From NCBI RefSeq assembly GCF_014199915.1, contig NZ_JACHOO010000004.1, forward strand, positions 166,024 through 230,023: DNA of 64,000 nt, given 5' to 3'. The notes beneath the pieces are model-generated. The model searched no databases, had not been told where the DNA came from, and saw only the letters and a list, made by a program, of their open reading frames with translations. How positions within the stretch are numbered: the stretch's first letter is position 1; each line of letters begins with the position of its first letter. The stretch comes from Prosthecomicrobium pneumaticum. GTDB taxonomy: Bacteria > Pseudomonadota > Alphaproteobacteria > Rhizobiales > Kaistiaceae. Position numbers and translations under genes: made by a program. Below, one piece after another: positions 46,412-55,046 of this stretch.

Positions 46412-48643
46412 ATGCTCGAGGCCGCAGGTCCCGCCCCCGGCGCCGTCACTGCACTCCGTCTCGCCCCCGGCGTCGCCGCCGTGCTGTTCGACGGTGCGGC
46501 GCCCGGTGCCGAGACGCGGATCGCCCGGGCCGACGGGACGCCGATCGCGCCGCTCGCCACGCTGCGGCTCGGACGAGCCGATGGGGGCGCGCGCACCATC
46601 TGGATCATGCGGCTCGGCGAGGCGTCGGCCGAGTTCGCCATCTCCGCCGCCGCTTTCGGACCGGAAGAGCGGCTCCGGCTCGATCCGGACCTCGCGGCAG
46701 GCGATCCGCTCGCACTCGTCGCCGGGCTCGACGGGCGCGGCCGGCTCGCGCTTCTCTCGGCGGCGCTCAACGCCTGGCCCGGCGCCTTCCGGCTCGGCCG
46801 CAGCCGCGTCTATGCGGCGACCCTCGGCCTGATCGCCCGCAGCCTGCAGCCGCGCGCCGCGGCCGCGATCGTCGCGTGCCGTCCCTTCGAGGGTCTCGCC
46901 ATCATCGAGGCGACACTCTCCTCCGCGATCGGCCGGCTCCTCTCCGCCCATGTCGTCGGCTCCGAAGGTCTCAGCCGTCTGAAGGCCGACGCCGCACTCG
47001 GCCTCGCCGGCCCGCGCCGGCGGCTGGCGATCCTCGCCGATCACGGCGCGACGGCCCCCGGCGATCTCCTCGTCCTGATCGGCGAGACGGGCGCCGCGGT
47101 GCGGCCGCTCGAAGAGGGCGAGAAGGCCGCCTCGCTCGCCGGCTGGTGGACGAAGCGGCGCTTCGATCCGGCGCTCGCCGGGCTGGTGGTGCGCGGCCTG
47201 TCCGCCCGTTCGGAGGCGGGCCGGCGTGCCGTGCTCGAATTGCAGGCGCGCGCGCCGCTGCCGGCCCGGGCCGTCGCCGCGGGGCCGGCGCGGCCGATGG
47301 CGGTGATCGACCTCGCCCTGTCGCTCGAGGGCGGGCTGCTCGCGGGCGGCTTCCTCGACGATCCCGACCGGCTCGTCGCCGGCCTCGACCATTTGCTGCC
47401 CGATGGCGGCAGCGCGGCCCTCGAGACCCGCTGGCACCGCTTTTCCGGCCGTTATGCCGAAGAAGAGGGCGGCGCGACCCGGGCCGTCACCGGCTTCGTC
47501 GCCTTTCTGCCCGAGGCGGCGAAGGTCGGGCCGCTCCTGCAGCCGCGCTTCCGGCTCCGGCTCGCCTCCGGCACCGCCCTGCCGCTCGTGCCGCGGCCGC
47601 AGCCGACCGACCCCGCGGCGATGCGGGCGGCGGCGCTGCGCGCCGTGCCGGTGCAGAACGCCACCGCGGCGCTGCTCGCCGAGGCGCTCCATCCCGCGCT
47701 CGCCGAGATCCAGAAGCGCGCGGTGGCGCCGATCGCCGTCGAGCGGGCCGTGCGCTTCGGCACGGGCGCCGAAGCGCCGCTCGTCTCGCTCGTCGTGCCG
47801 CTCTACCGGGTGCTCGACTTCCTGCGCTTCCAGTTCGCCGCCTTCGCGACCGATACGACACTGCGCCAGCACGGCGAGATCGTCTATGTGCTCGATTCGC
47901 CGGATCAGGCCGAGGAGGCCGAGCATCTGCTCGGCGGGCTGTTCCGGCTTTACCGCATGCCGGTGACGCTCGCCGTTCTGAACGGCAATGGCGGCTTCGC
48001 CCGCGCGTCGAACGCCGGCGCGGACCTCGCCCGCGGCCGGCTGCTCGGCCTCGTCAATTCCGACGTGATCCCGATCGAGCCGGGCTGGGCGCTCCGCCTC
48101 GCCGAGCGGATCGGCGGCAAGCAGAATGTCGGCGCGGTGGGGCCGAAGCTGCTGTTCGAGGACGGCGCCCTGCAGCATGCCGGGCTCTATTTCGAGCGCG
48201 ACGCGCGCGGCACCTGGCTCAACCACCATTATCACAAGGGCCTGCCCGCGGGCTGGGCGGCGGCCAACCGGCCACGGCTCGTGCCGGCGGTCACCGGCGC
48301 CTGCCTGCTGACGACGCGCAGCCTGTTCCGCGAGGTCGGCGGCTTCACCGAGGACTATGTCATCGGCGACTACGAGGACAGCGATCTCTGCCTGAAGATC
48401 CGCGCGACCGGCCGGACGATCGGCTACGAGCCGCGCGTCGCGCTCTATCATCTCGAGCGGCGGTCGATCCGCCGCCACGCCGATTACATGCGTGGTATCG
48501 CCTCCCGCTACAATTCCTGGCTGCACGGCGAGCGCTGGGACGCAGAGATCCGCGCCCTGATGGGCGAGACGGCCGCGGAGGCGGTGCGACCGGTGCTGCG
48601 CAAGCGTGCCGCTGCGGCGGCCGCGGAGAGGAGCGCGGCATGA
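46412..48643 (+). CDS. GT2-domain glycosyltransferase with N-terminal extension
   Basis: A 743-residue protein. Residues ~1-430 hold an uncharacterised Ala-rich region and, around 290-400, a beta-rich module (GGLLAGGFLDDPDR ... AVTGFVAFLP). Residues ~455-680 are a GT-A family 2 domain: VSLVVPLYRVLDFL, the donor-site NGNGGFARASNAGADLARG, the metal-binding LVNSDVIP (about 550), and the late YVIGDYEDSDLCLKIRATG with the catalytic ED pair. It is cytoplasmic and adds a sugar to an unknown acceptor. It starts the glycan segment; the methyltransferase start overlaps its stop (ATGA). Confidence 0.87.
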   Translation: MLEAAGPAPGAVTALRLAPGVAAVLFDGAAPGAETRIARADGTPIAPLATLRLGRADGGARTIWIMRLGEASAEFAISAAAFGPEERLRLDPDLAAGDPLALVAGLDGRGRLALLSAALNAWPGAFRLGRSRVYAATLGLIARSLQPRAAAAIVACRPFEGLAIIEATLSSAIGRLLSAHVVGSEGLSRLKADAALGLAGPRRRLAILADHGATAPGDLLVLIGETGAAVRPLEEGEKAASLAGWWTKRRFDPALAGLVVRGLSARSEAGRRAVLELQARAPLPARAVAAGPARPMAVIDLALSLEGGLLAGGFLDDPDRLVAGLDHLLPDGGSAALETRWHRFSGRYAEEEGGATRAVTGFVAFLPEAAKVGPLLQPRFRLRLASGTALPLVPRPQPTDPAAMRAAALRAVPVQNATAALLAEALHPALAEIQKRAVAPIAVERAVRFGTGAEAPLVSLVVPLYRVLDFLRFQFAAFATDTTLRQHGEIVYVLDSPDQAEEAEHLLGGLFRLYRMPVTLAVLNGNGGFARASNAGADLARGRLLGLVNSDVIPIEPGWALRLAERIGGKQNVGAVGPKLLFEDGALQHAGLYFERDARGTWLNHHYHKGLPAGWAAANRPRLVPAVTGACLLTTRSLFREVGGFTEDYVIGDYEDSDLCLKIRATGRTIGYEPRVALYHLERRSIRRHADYMRGIASRYNSWLHGERWDAEIRALMGETAAEAVRPVLRKRAAAAAAERSAA

Positions 48644-49473
48644 GCGCGGTGATGGAGCGCCCCGCCGCCGCCGCTGCCGCCCGGCCGAGTTACGATCCGG
48701 CGCGCGTCGCCTTCATCGAGGAGGCGGTGCGGACCAATCGCTTCCTCCCGACGCCCGAGGCCGACCGGGTGTTCGTCGGCGATGGCGGCTTCCGGGAGAT
48801 CGGTGCCGAGTTCCTCGGCCATCTCGTCCGCCTGGGCGGTCTCCTGCCCAGCGACCGCGTGCTCGATCTCGGCTGCGGTATCGGCCGGATCGCCCTGCCG
48901 CTCACCCAGTATCTCGACCCGGCGACGGGCGCCTATGAGGGGATCGACCCCGTCGTCGAGGGCATACGCTGGACGCAGCGGCGCATCTCGACCGTCTATC
49001 CGAACTTCGCCTTCCGGGCGATCGACATCGCCCATCCGCTCTACAATCCGAACGGCAAGGTCGACGGGCGGACACTGAAACTGCCCTTCTCGGACGCCCG
49101 CTTCGACTTTGCGCTGATGGTCTCGGTCCTGACCCATCTGCCGACCGAGGAGGCGCTCGTGCAGATCGGCGAGCTCGGGCGCGTCGTGGCGCCGGGCGGA
49201 CGGATCTTCCTCACTCTCTTTGCGATCGATGCGGCGGCCCGCGAGGCGCGGCCCGGCCGCGACCCGCGGCTCGGTTTCCGGCGGATCGGCGCCGGGCCGG
49301 CGTGGTGCGCCGATCCCGCCGCGCCGCTCGGCGCGGTCGGCTTCGACGACGGCTTCATCGACGCGGCGGTGGAGAAAGCCGGCTTCGCGATCGTCGAGAA
49401 GGGCTTCGGCCGCTGGCGGGGTGCAGCGGCGGATCATTTCCAGGATGTGATCGTCGCCGAGCGGAGGGCCTGA
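48640..49473 (+). CDS. SAM-dependent methyltransferase
   Basis: A 277-residue class I methyltransferase. Motif I is RVLDLGCGIGRIALPLTQYL (about residues 73-92), motif II/III includes YEGIDPVVEGIRWTQRR, and DARFDFALMVSVLTHLPTEE is motif IV. Such enzymes in glycan clusters usually methylate a sugar. The ATGA overlap with the GT2 gene and the 4-bp gap to the next GT4 gene place it firmly in the operon. Its substrate is inferred only from context. Confidence 0.88.
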   Translation: MSAVMERPAAAAAARPSYDPARVAFIEEAVRTNRFLPTPEADRVFVGDGGFREIGAEFLGHLVRLGGLLPSDRVLDLGCGIGRIALPLTQYLDPATGAYEGIDPVVEGIRWTQRRISTVYPNFAFRAIDIAHPLYNPNGKVDGRTLKLPFSDARFDFALMVSVLTHLPTEEALVQIGELGRVVAPGGRIFLTLFAIDAAAREARPGRDPRLGFRRIGAGPAWCADPAAPLGAVGFDDGFIDAAVEKAGFAIVEKGFGRWRGAAADHFQDVIVAERRA

Positions 49474-49477
49474 CGCG

Positions 49478-50734
49478 ATGGCCGAACGCATCCTCGTCGT
49501 CGCCCACAATCATCCGGCGCTGCATCCCGGCGGCACCGAGATCTTCGCCCACGATCTTTTCCACGCCTACAAGGCAGCCGGCTGCGCCGCCGTCTTCCTC
49601 GGCGCGACCAACGGACTGCACCGCGCGGAAAAGCCCGGCACCAGCTTTCAGGCGGTCGGACCGGCGGGGGACGAACTGCTCGTCTGGTCGGGGCATTTCG
49701 ACCGGTTCAACCTGTCGCAGATCGACCTCTACGGCGTCGTGCCCGATCTCGAGGCGCTGCTTTCCGATTTCCGGCCGGATGTGGTCCACATCCACCATCT
49801 GCTGCTGATCGGCGCGGAGTTTCCGGCGCTCGTCCGCCGCGTCCTGCCGCAGGCGCGCATCGTCATGACCCTGCACGACTATTACCCGATCTGCGCGCAT
49901 GACGGGCTGATGATGCGCACGGGCGGCCGCGAGCGCTGCCACGGCGCGTCGCCCGACGCATGCCACCGCTGCTTCCCCGAGATCGCGCCCGACCGGTTCC
50001 TGCTGCGCGAGCGCTATCTGAAGACGCTCCTCGCCGCTGTCGACCTCTTCGTCTCGCCGAGCGCCTTTCTGAAGGCGCGCTATGTCGCCTGGGGCCTGCC
50101 GGAGGAGAAGATCGAACTGATCGCCAATGGCCGGCCGGCCATCGACGCCCCGTTCCGGCCGCGCAGGGGCGAGCGGCGCGACGTGTTCGGCTATTTCGGC
50201 AATCTCAACCGCTGGAAGGGCATCGACGTGCTCCTGCGGGCCGCCGAACGGCTGATCGACGCCGACATCGCCTTCGAGCTGCGCGTGCATGGCGGCGCGC
50301 CCTTCCAGGCCGAGGCCTTCCACACCGAGATCGACGGCCTGTTCGCCCGCACGGCGAGCCATGTGATCCGGCGCGGCGCCTATGACCGCAGCGAGATCCC
50401 GGCGCTGATGGCCGAGGTCGACTGGGTGGTGATGCCCTCGATCTGGTGGGAGAACGCCCCCCTCGTCATCCAGGAGGCACAGCGCCACGGCCGGCCGGTG
50501 ATCACCAGCGCGATCGGCGGCATGGCCGAGATGGTCGAGGACGGCGGCAACGGGCTCACCGTGCCGCCCGACGATCCGGCCGCGCTCGCCCGAACGATGG
50601 CGCGCGCCGCGGCCGACCCCGCGCTCTGGCACCGGCTTTCGGGCGCCGCCGTTCCGCCACCCGGCATCGACGCCGTCGCCGCCCGCTATCTCGCGCTCTT
50701 CGCCGCGCTCGCCCCCATTCCGGCCGTAGCCTGA
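49478..50734 (+). CDS. Glycosyltransferase family 4 with Cys motif (paralogue A)
   Basis: A 418-residue GT-B enzyme. It has an acceptor-side start VVAHNHPALHPGGTEIFAHD, VVHIHHLLLIGAEFPAL, and the donor site VVMPSIWWENAPLVIQEAQR then GRPVITSAIGGMAEMV. Between the halves is a Cys-rich segment: CAHDGLMM, GRERCHGASPDACHRCFPE (about residues 141-168). The same segment recurs in the second GT4 of the locus, so it is a paralogue-specific feature that could bind zinc. Sugar and acceptor are unknown. Confidence 0.9.
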   Translation: MAERILVVAHNHPALHPGGTEIFAHDLFHAYKAAGCAAVFLGATNGLHRAEKPGTSFQAVGPAGDELLVWSGHFDRFNLSQIDLYGVVPDLEALLSDFRPDVVHIHHLLLIGAEFPALVRRVLPQARIVMTLHDYYPICAHDGLMMRTGGRERCHGASPDACHRCFPEIAPDRFLLRERYLKTLLAAVDLFVSPSAFLKARYVAWGLPEEKIELIANGRPAIDAPFRPRRGERRDVFGYFGNLNRWKGIDVLLRAAERLIDADIAFELRVHGGAPFQAEAFHTEIDGLFARTASHVIRRGAYDRSEIPALMAEVDWVVMPSIWWENAPLVIQEAQRHGRPVITSAIGGMAEMVEDGGNGLTVPPDDPAALARTMARAAADPALWHRLSGAAVPPPGIDAVAARYLALFAALAPIPAVA

Positions 50735-50746
50735 GGAGACCCTTCC

Positions 50747-51466
50747 ATGAGCCCGGTCCAGCCCGTTCCCCTGCCGCAGAAGCCCGATGTCGAGCCGGCG
50801 CCCGGCGTGCCGATGCTCGCCGGCCGCGTCGATGCGATCGATGGCGGCCGGCTCTATGGTTGGGCCTTCGACCGGTCGCGGCCCGGCGAGCGGGTCAAGA
50901 TCACCGTGCTGCTCGCCCGCAAGGTGGTCGCCGAAGTGACGGCCGACCGGCACCGCTCCGACTTGCGGCGGAACGGCGTCGGCGACGGTTCGCACGCCTT
51001 CGACGTGCAGTTGCCGCAGCACGCGGTGGACCGGGCGCGCGAACTGGAAGTGGTGGCGCAGTCGCCCTCCGGCGAGGAGCGCGTGCTGCACGCGCCGAGC
51101 CTCGACGAGCAGGCGGCCGAACAGCTCATCTCGGCGCCGCTCGGGCGGGTGCTCGACCGGCTCGAGGTGCTGATGAACGCGCAGCGCCAGCTCCAGCTCG
51201 GCCAGCACGCGCTGCAGAAGCGCGACCCCGATGCCGGCGACCCGGTCTCCGACACGCTCGACGAGCTGCGCGAGGATCTCGACCGCCGGCTCTCCGACCT
51301 CGAGGTCTATCTGATGCGCTTCGACGGTGTCGTCGCCGGCATGGAGGCGCGCATCGAGGCGCTCGCCGGGCGGCGCGGCAGCGAGACGCGGCTGCTGCCG
51401 CTTCTGCTCGCCGGCCTGATCGGTCTCGCCGCCGGTGTCGGCGGCGCCCTCGTCGCCGTGATCTGA
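50747..51466 (+). CDS. Beta-module, coiled-coil, tail-anchored membrane protein
   Basis: A 239-residue protein. Residues ~20-90 form a beta-rich module (GRVDAIDGGRLYGWAFDRSR ... GSHAFDVQLP) like those found appended to glycosyltransferases. Residues ~130-200 are a charged amphipathic helix, probably coiled coil (DTLDELREDLDRRLSDLEVY), and the last ~25 residues are one hydrophobic helix (PLLLAGLIGLAAGVGGALVA). With no signal peptide it is predicted tail-anchored, facing the cytoplasm, where it could scaffold the glycosyltransferases at the membrane. A similar GW-D module is seen in the 743- and 731-residue proteins of this locus. Confidence 0.7.
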   Translation: MSPVQPVPLPQKPDVEPAPGVPMLAGRVDAIDGGRLYGWAFDRSRPGERVKITVLLARKVVAEVTADRHRSDLRRNGVGDGSHAFDVQLPQHAVDRARELEVVAQSPSGEERVLHAPSLDEQAAEQLISAPLGRVLDRLEVLMNAQRQLQLGQHALQKRDPDAGDPVSDTLDELREDLDRRLSDLEVYLMRFDGVVAGMEARIEALAGRRGSETRLLPLLLAGLIGLAAGVGGALVAVI

Positions 51467-51476
51467 GGAGGCCGCC

Positions 51477-53672
51477 ATGCTCGACGAACCGCGCCGGATC
51501 GAAGGCAAGGAGACGGCGGCCGCCGATCCGGCCGACCGCCGGCCGCTGTTCGACGCCGAGACGGCGCTTGCCGCGCCGGTCGACGACCAGCTCGTGCTCG
51601 TCGCCGGCCTCGGCGAGGAGATGAGCGGCGCGCTGACGGCGCTTCTGAACGGCGATCCGGCGATGCCGGCGAAGGCGACGGTCACCTCCTGGCCGCTCGC
51701 CCGGCCGCAGCCCGGCGCCACGCATGCTTTCGTCGCCGCGCTGCAGGTCGCGCCGCTGAAGCGCGGCCGGCTCGCCTCGCTCCTGCTGCGCCATCACGGC
51801 CGGGCGGTGCGCTATACGCTCGCCCGCCGCACGGTGGGCGCCGGCGCCCTGCTCGCCGCGCTCTCCGAGATCGCCGAGCCGCCGCGCCACACCGTCGCCG
51901 ACCGCATCGTCGAGACCCTGCTCCCCGGCCCGCTATCCCGGCGCAAGCTCGCCGCGGTCGCCGCCCTCGTCGAGGCGGGCGCCCGCCATGACGGCTATGT
52001 CGAGATCGTCGGCGGCTTCGAGGAAGGCGACATCTTCCTGCAGGGCTGGTCGGCGCATTTCGGCCCCGGCACGACGCGCGTGCTGCTCGCCGGTGCGCGC
52101 ACCCAGATCGCCCAGGCCGCGGTCGCCACCTTCCACCGCGACGACCTTTCCGGACGGGCGCAGGGCTTTGCGGCGACGCTCGTCTCGCCGGAGCCGATCG
52201 ATGCGGCCGCGCTCACCCGCGTCTTCTTTCGCAACCGCGAGGGCTGGCACAGCGCCGAGGTCTATGACCGGCGCATCCTGTCCGGCCCGCGCGAGACGCC
52301 GACGCACGCCCGCGCCATCCTCGCCCGGACGCGCGGGCCGGCCGACGTGCTCGCCAAGCTGCGCGCCGCGGCGCATCGTTATGACGGCACCGACACCGTC
52401 TCGTCGCTCCCCATTCCGGTGCGGCTCGGCCTCGATCATGCGACGCGGGTCGAGGGGGGCGGGGTGCTGATCGCCGGCTGGCTGCTCGATCCGGACCGGC
52501 GCGTCACCGCGGTGACGCTGCGGCGGCCGCGCGGCGAATGCCGGCTCGACGCCGACTGGACCCGGCTCGACCGGCCCGACGTGGTGCGCGCCTTCGAGGG
52601 CAAGCCGCCCTTCGGTCCCGGGCTCGAGGGCGGGCGCCACCGGCACGGCTTCATCGCCTTCGCCCCCGCCTTCGATCCGGATGGCACCTCGCCGCTCCAC
52701 ATCGAGCTCTCCTTCGATCTCGGGCCGCCGGCCTTCCTGCCGGTGATCGCCAAGCGCGGCAGCTATCGCGAGGCGACGCTGCGGCAGCTGCGCACCATCG
52801 ATCCGCGCGAGGGGACTTTCCGCCGCGTCGTGGAGCGCCAGCTCGTGCCGCTCGTCGAGCAGGCGGCCCTCCCGCCGGTGAAGACGCTCTCCGTCGAGCC
52901 GATCGGCCACGCGACGGCGGAGGGCGGCGTGACCCTCGTCATCGGCCTCGACGAGGAGGCGACCGAGGTGGCGCCGCTGCTCACCCTGCTCGCGCTCGAT
53001 CCCGAAACGCGCGGCCGGCCGATCGTCATCGCCGCGCCCGTCGATCTGACCGACGCGCTCGGCGCCGAACTCGCGCGGCTCGCCCGGTTCTGGCGGCTGT
53101 CGCTGCGGCTCGTCGCGACCGATGGCGGCGACGCGATCGACGCGCTGATCGCCGGCGCCGCGGCGGCCGAGACGGAGACCGTGCTGCTGCTCTCGGGGGC
53201 GCTCGTGCCCGGCGAGCGCGGCTGGCTCGGCCAGCTCGTCGCCGCGCAGGCGGAGGCGGGCGGCATCGTGTCGCCGACCTTCCTCTACGAGGACGATTCG
53301 ATCCGCTGGGCCGGCCCGGTCTTCGAGGACGGCGTGCTCGTCGACCGCCGTGCCGGCTATCCGGCGGCGGCGCTCGCCCATGCCGCGCCGGCTTCCGTCG
53401 CCGCGGCCAATCTCGAATGCGCGCTGCTGCCACGCTCGACCGCGCTCTCGCTCGAGGGCCGGGCGCGGGCCTTTCTCGGCCGTGAGCGCAAGGCGCTCGA
53501 CCTCGCCCTCGCGCTCGCCGCGGACGGCGTGCCGGCGCTCTGGCTGCCGACCGTGCGGCTCCTGTCGCCCGAGATCGAAACCGGCGGCGGCACGCTCAGG
53601 GCGCATGCGCGGCGGATCGACGAGATCGTCTTCGCCGCCCGCCAGGCCGACCGCCCCCTTGCGAGGAACTGA
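51477..53672 (+). CDS. Degenerate GT2-like protein (probable pseudo-glycosyltransferase)
   Basis: A 731-residue protein collinear with the 743-residue GT2 protein. It has a long N-terminal region, a beta module (GGVLIAGWLLDPDRRVTAVT ... HGFIAFAP, about 325-400), and a GT2-like C-terminus. The block LLLSGALVPGERGWLGQL then SPTFLYEDDSIRWAGPVFED aligns with LVNSDVIPIEPGWALRLA and GPKLLFEDGALQHAGLYFE of the active protein, but the metal-binding NSD has become LSG and no later ED motif is seen. It may be a non-catalytic partner or regulator. It lies between the membrane-anchored module protein and a GT4. Confidence 0.7.
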   Translation: MLDEPRRIEGKETAAADPADRRPLFDAETALAAPVDDQLVLVAGLGEEMSGALTALLNGDPAMPAKATVTSWPLARPQPGATHAFVAALQVAPLKRGRLASLLLRHHGRAVRYTLARRTVGAGALLAALSEIAEPPRHTVADRIVETLLPGPLSRRKLAAVAALVEAGARHDGYVEIVGGFEEGDIFLQGWSAHFGPGTTRVLLAGARTQIAQAAVATFHRDDLSGRAQGFAATLVSPEPIDAAALTRVFFRNREGWHSAEVYDRRILSGPRETPTHARAILARTRGPADVLAKLRAAAHRYDGTDTVSSLPIPVRLGLDHATRVEGGGVLIAGWLLDPDRRVTAVTLRRPRGECRLDADWTRLDRPDVVRAFEGKPPFGPGLEGGRHRHGFIAFAPAFDPDGTSPLHIELSFDLGPPAFLPVIAKRGSYREATLRQLRTIDPREGTFRRVVERQLVPLVEQAALPPVKTLSVEPIGHATAEGGVTLVIGLDEEATEVAPLLTLLALDPETRGRPIVIAAPVDLTDALGAELARLARFWRLSLRLVATDGGDAIDALIAGAAAAETETVLLLSGALVPGERGWLGQLVAAQAEAGGIVSPTFLYEDDSIRWAGPVFEDGVLVDRRAGYPAAALAHAAPASVAAANLECALLPRSTALSLEGRARAFLGRERKALDLALALAADGVPALWLPTVRLLSPEIETGGGTLRAHARRIDEIVFAARQADRPLARN

Positions 53673-53676
53673 CCCC

Positions 53677-54999
53677 ATGCCGCGCCCCGAGCCCGCCCGC
53701 AAGATCCGCGTCCTCGTCGTCAGCCACGCCCATCCCGCGCTGTCGCTCGGCGGCGCGGAGATCGCGTCGCACAACCTGCACAAGGGGCTCAACGCGCTCG
53801 CCGGCGCGGAATCGGTCTTCCTCGCGCGGGTCGGCCATCCGATCCCCCGGCACGGCGCGACGGCCTTGATGAGCCTGCGCCAGGCGGCCTCGGAGATCCT
53901 CTTCCACAACGACGAATACGATCATTTCTATCTGTCGAACCGCAACACGGACGAGATCGAGCGCGACCTGATCCGCTTCGTGCGCGATCTCGCGCCCGAC
54001 GTGGTGCATTTCCATCACGTGCTCGGACTCGGCCTCGAGACGCTCGCGGCGATCCGCGCCGCGCTGCCGAAGGCGACCATCCTCGTCACCTTCCACGAGT
54101 TCCTGTCGATCTGCCACCATCACGGCCAGATGGTGAAGACGAAGGGCACGCTCTGCGAGCGCGCCTCGCCGACCGAGTGCAACCGCTGCTTCCCGGAAGT
54201 GCCGGCGGCGAAGTTCCTGCGCCGGGAGCATCTCGTCCGGGCGATGCTCGACCTCGCCGACGCCTATGTCTCGCCCTCCGCCTTCCTCGCCCAGCGCTTC
54301 GTCGAATGGGGCCTGCCGGCCGCGCGCATGCACGTCATCGAGAACGGCATCGACGTCGCCGAGACGGCCGAGCCGCGTCCGCTCGCCGCCGGCGGGCGGC
54401 GCGGGCGGTTCGCCTTCTTCGGCCAGATGACGCCCTTCAAAGGCATCGACGTGCTGATCGATGCGGTCGCCCGCGTGCCGGAAAAGATCTGGGGCGAGGA
54501 TGCGCGGCTGCTGATCTTCGGCGGCAATCTCGAGGCGCAGCCGCCCGGCTTCCAGGAGAAGATGAAGAAGCTGATCGAGGAGGCCGGCGCCCGCGTCCGC
54601 TTCTACGGCGCTTACCGCAATGCCGAGATGCCGCGGCTGATGCGCTCGGTCGACTGGGTGGTGATGCCCTCGATCTGGTGGGAGAACTCGCCGGTCGTCA
54701 TCCAGGAAGCCTTCCATCACGGCCGGCCGCTGATCGTCTCCAACATCGGCGGCATGGCCGAGAAGGTGCGCGACGGCGAGGACGGGCTGCATTTCCGTGT
54801 CGGCTCGGCCGAGGATCTCGCCGACCGGTTCGCCGAGGTGCTCAGCGAGCCGGCGCTCTTCGACGGCCTGCGCGGCACGATGCGGCGGCCGCTCTCCCAT
54901 CTCGACTGCGCAAGGGCGCATCTCGATCTCTACCGCGCGCTCGGCGCGCGCGGGCGGGCGGCCGCGCGGGCGGCGCCGCTCGAAGCCGTTCCCGCGTGA
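53677..54999 (+). CDS. Glycosyltransferase family 4 with Cys motif (paralogue B)
   Basis: A 440-residue GT-B enzyme and clear paralogue of the 418-residue GT4. It shows VVSHAHPALSLGGAEIASHN, VVHFHHVLGLGLETL, the Cys segment CHHHGQMVKTKG ... CERASPTECNRCFPE, and a donor site almost identical to paralogue A (VVMPSIWWENSPVVIQEAFH, then GGMAEKVRDGEDGL). The longer reading frame upstream overlaps the previous gene, and the ATG at 53677, four bases after that gene's stop, is the natural start. It probably adds the next sugar in the same glycan. Confidence 0.9.
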   Translation: MPRPEPARKIRVLVVSHAHPALSLGGAEIASHNLHKGLNALAGAESVFLARVGHPIPRHGATALMSLRQAASEILFHNDEYDHFYLSNRNTDEIERDLIRFVRDLAPDVVHFHHVLGLGLETLAAIRAALPKATILVTFHEFLSICHHHGQMVKTKGTLCERASPTECNRCFPEVPAAKFLRREHLVRAMLDLADAYVSPSAFLAQRFVEWGLPAARMHVIENGIDVAETAEPRPLAAGGRRGRFAFFGQMTPFKGIDVLIDAVARVPEKIWGEDARLLIFGGNLEAQPPGFQEKMKKLIEEAGARVRFYGAYRNAEMPRLMRSVDWVVMPSIWWENSPVVIQEAFHHGRPLIVSNIGGMAEKVRDGEDGLHFRVGSAEDLADRFAEVLSEPALFDGLRGTMRRPLSHLDCARAHLDLYRALGARGRAAARAAPLEAVPA

Positions 55000-55046
55000 T
55001 CCGGCCTCACCCCCGGACCCGAACCCCCAGCCAAGGAGACGATACG

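Noticed and set aside
45557-48526. A 989-residue open frame on the minus strand across the small RTX and GT2 genes, and similar very long antisense frames at 33329-36517, 9280-11799 and 11799-14405.
   Set aside because: They are composed of Arg/Asp/Gly/Ala-rich sequence mirroring sense genes with clear domains; high GC removes stop codons on the other strand.
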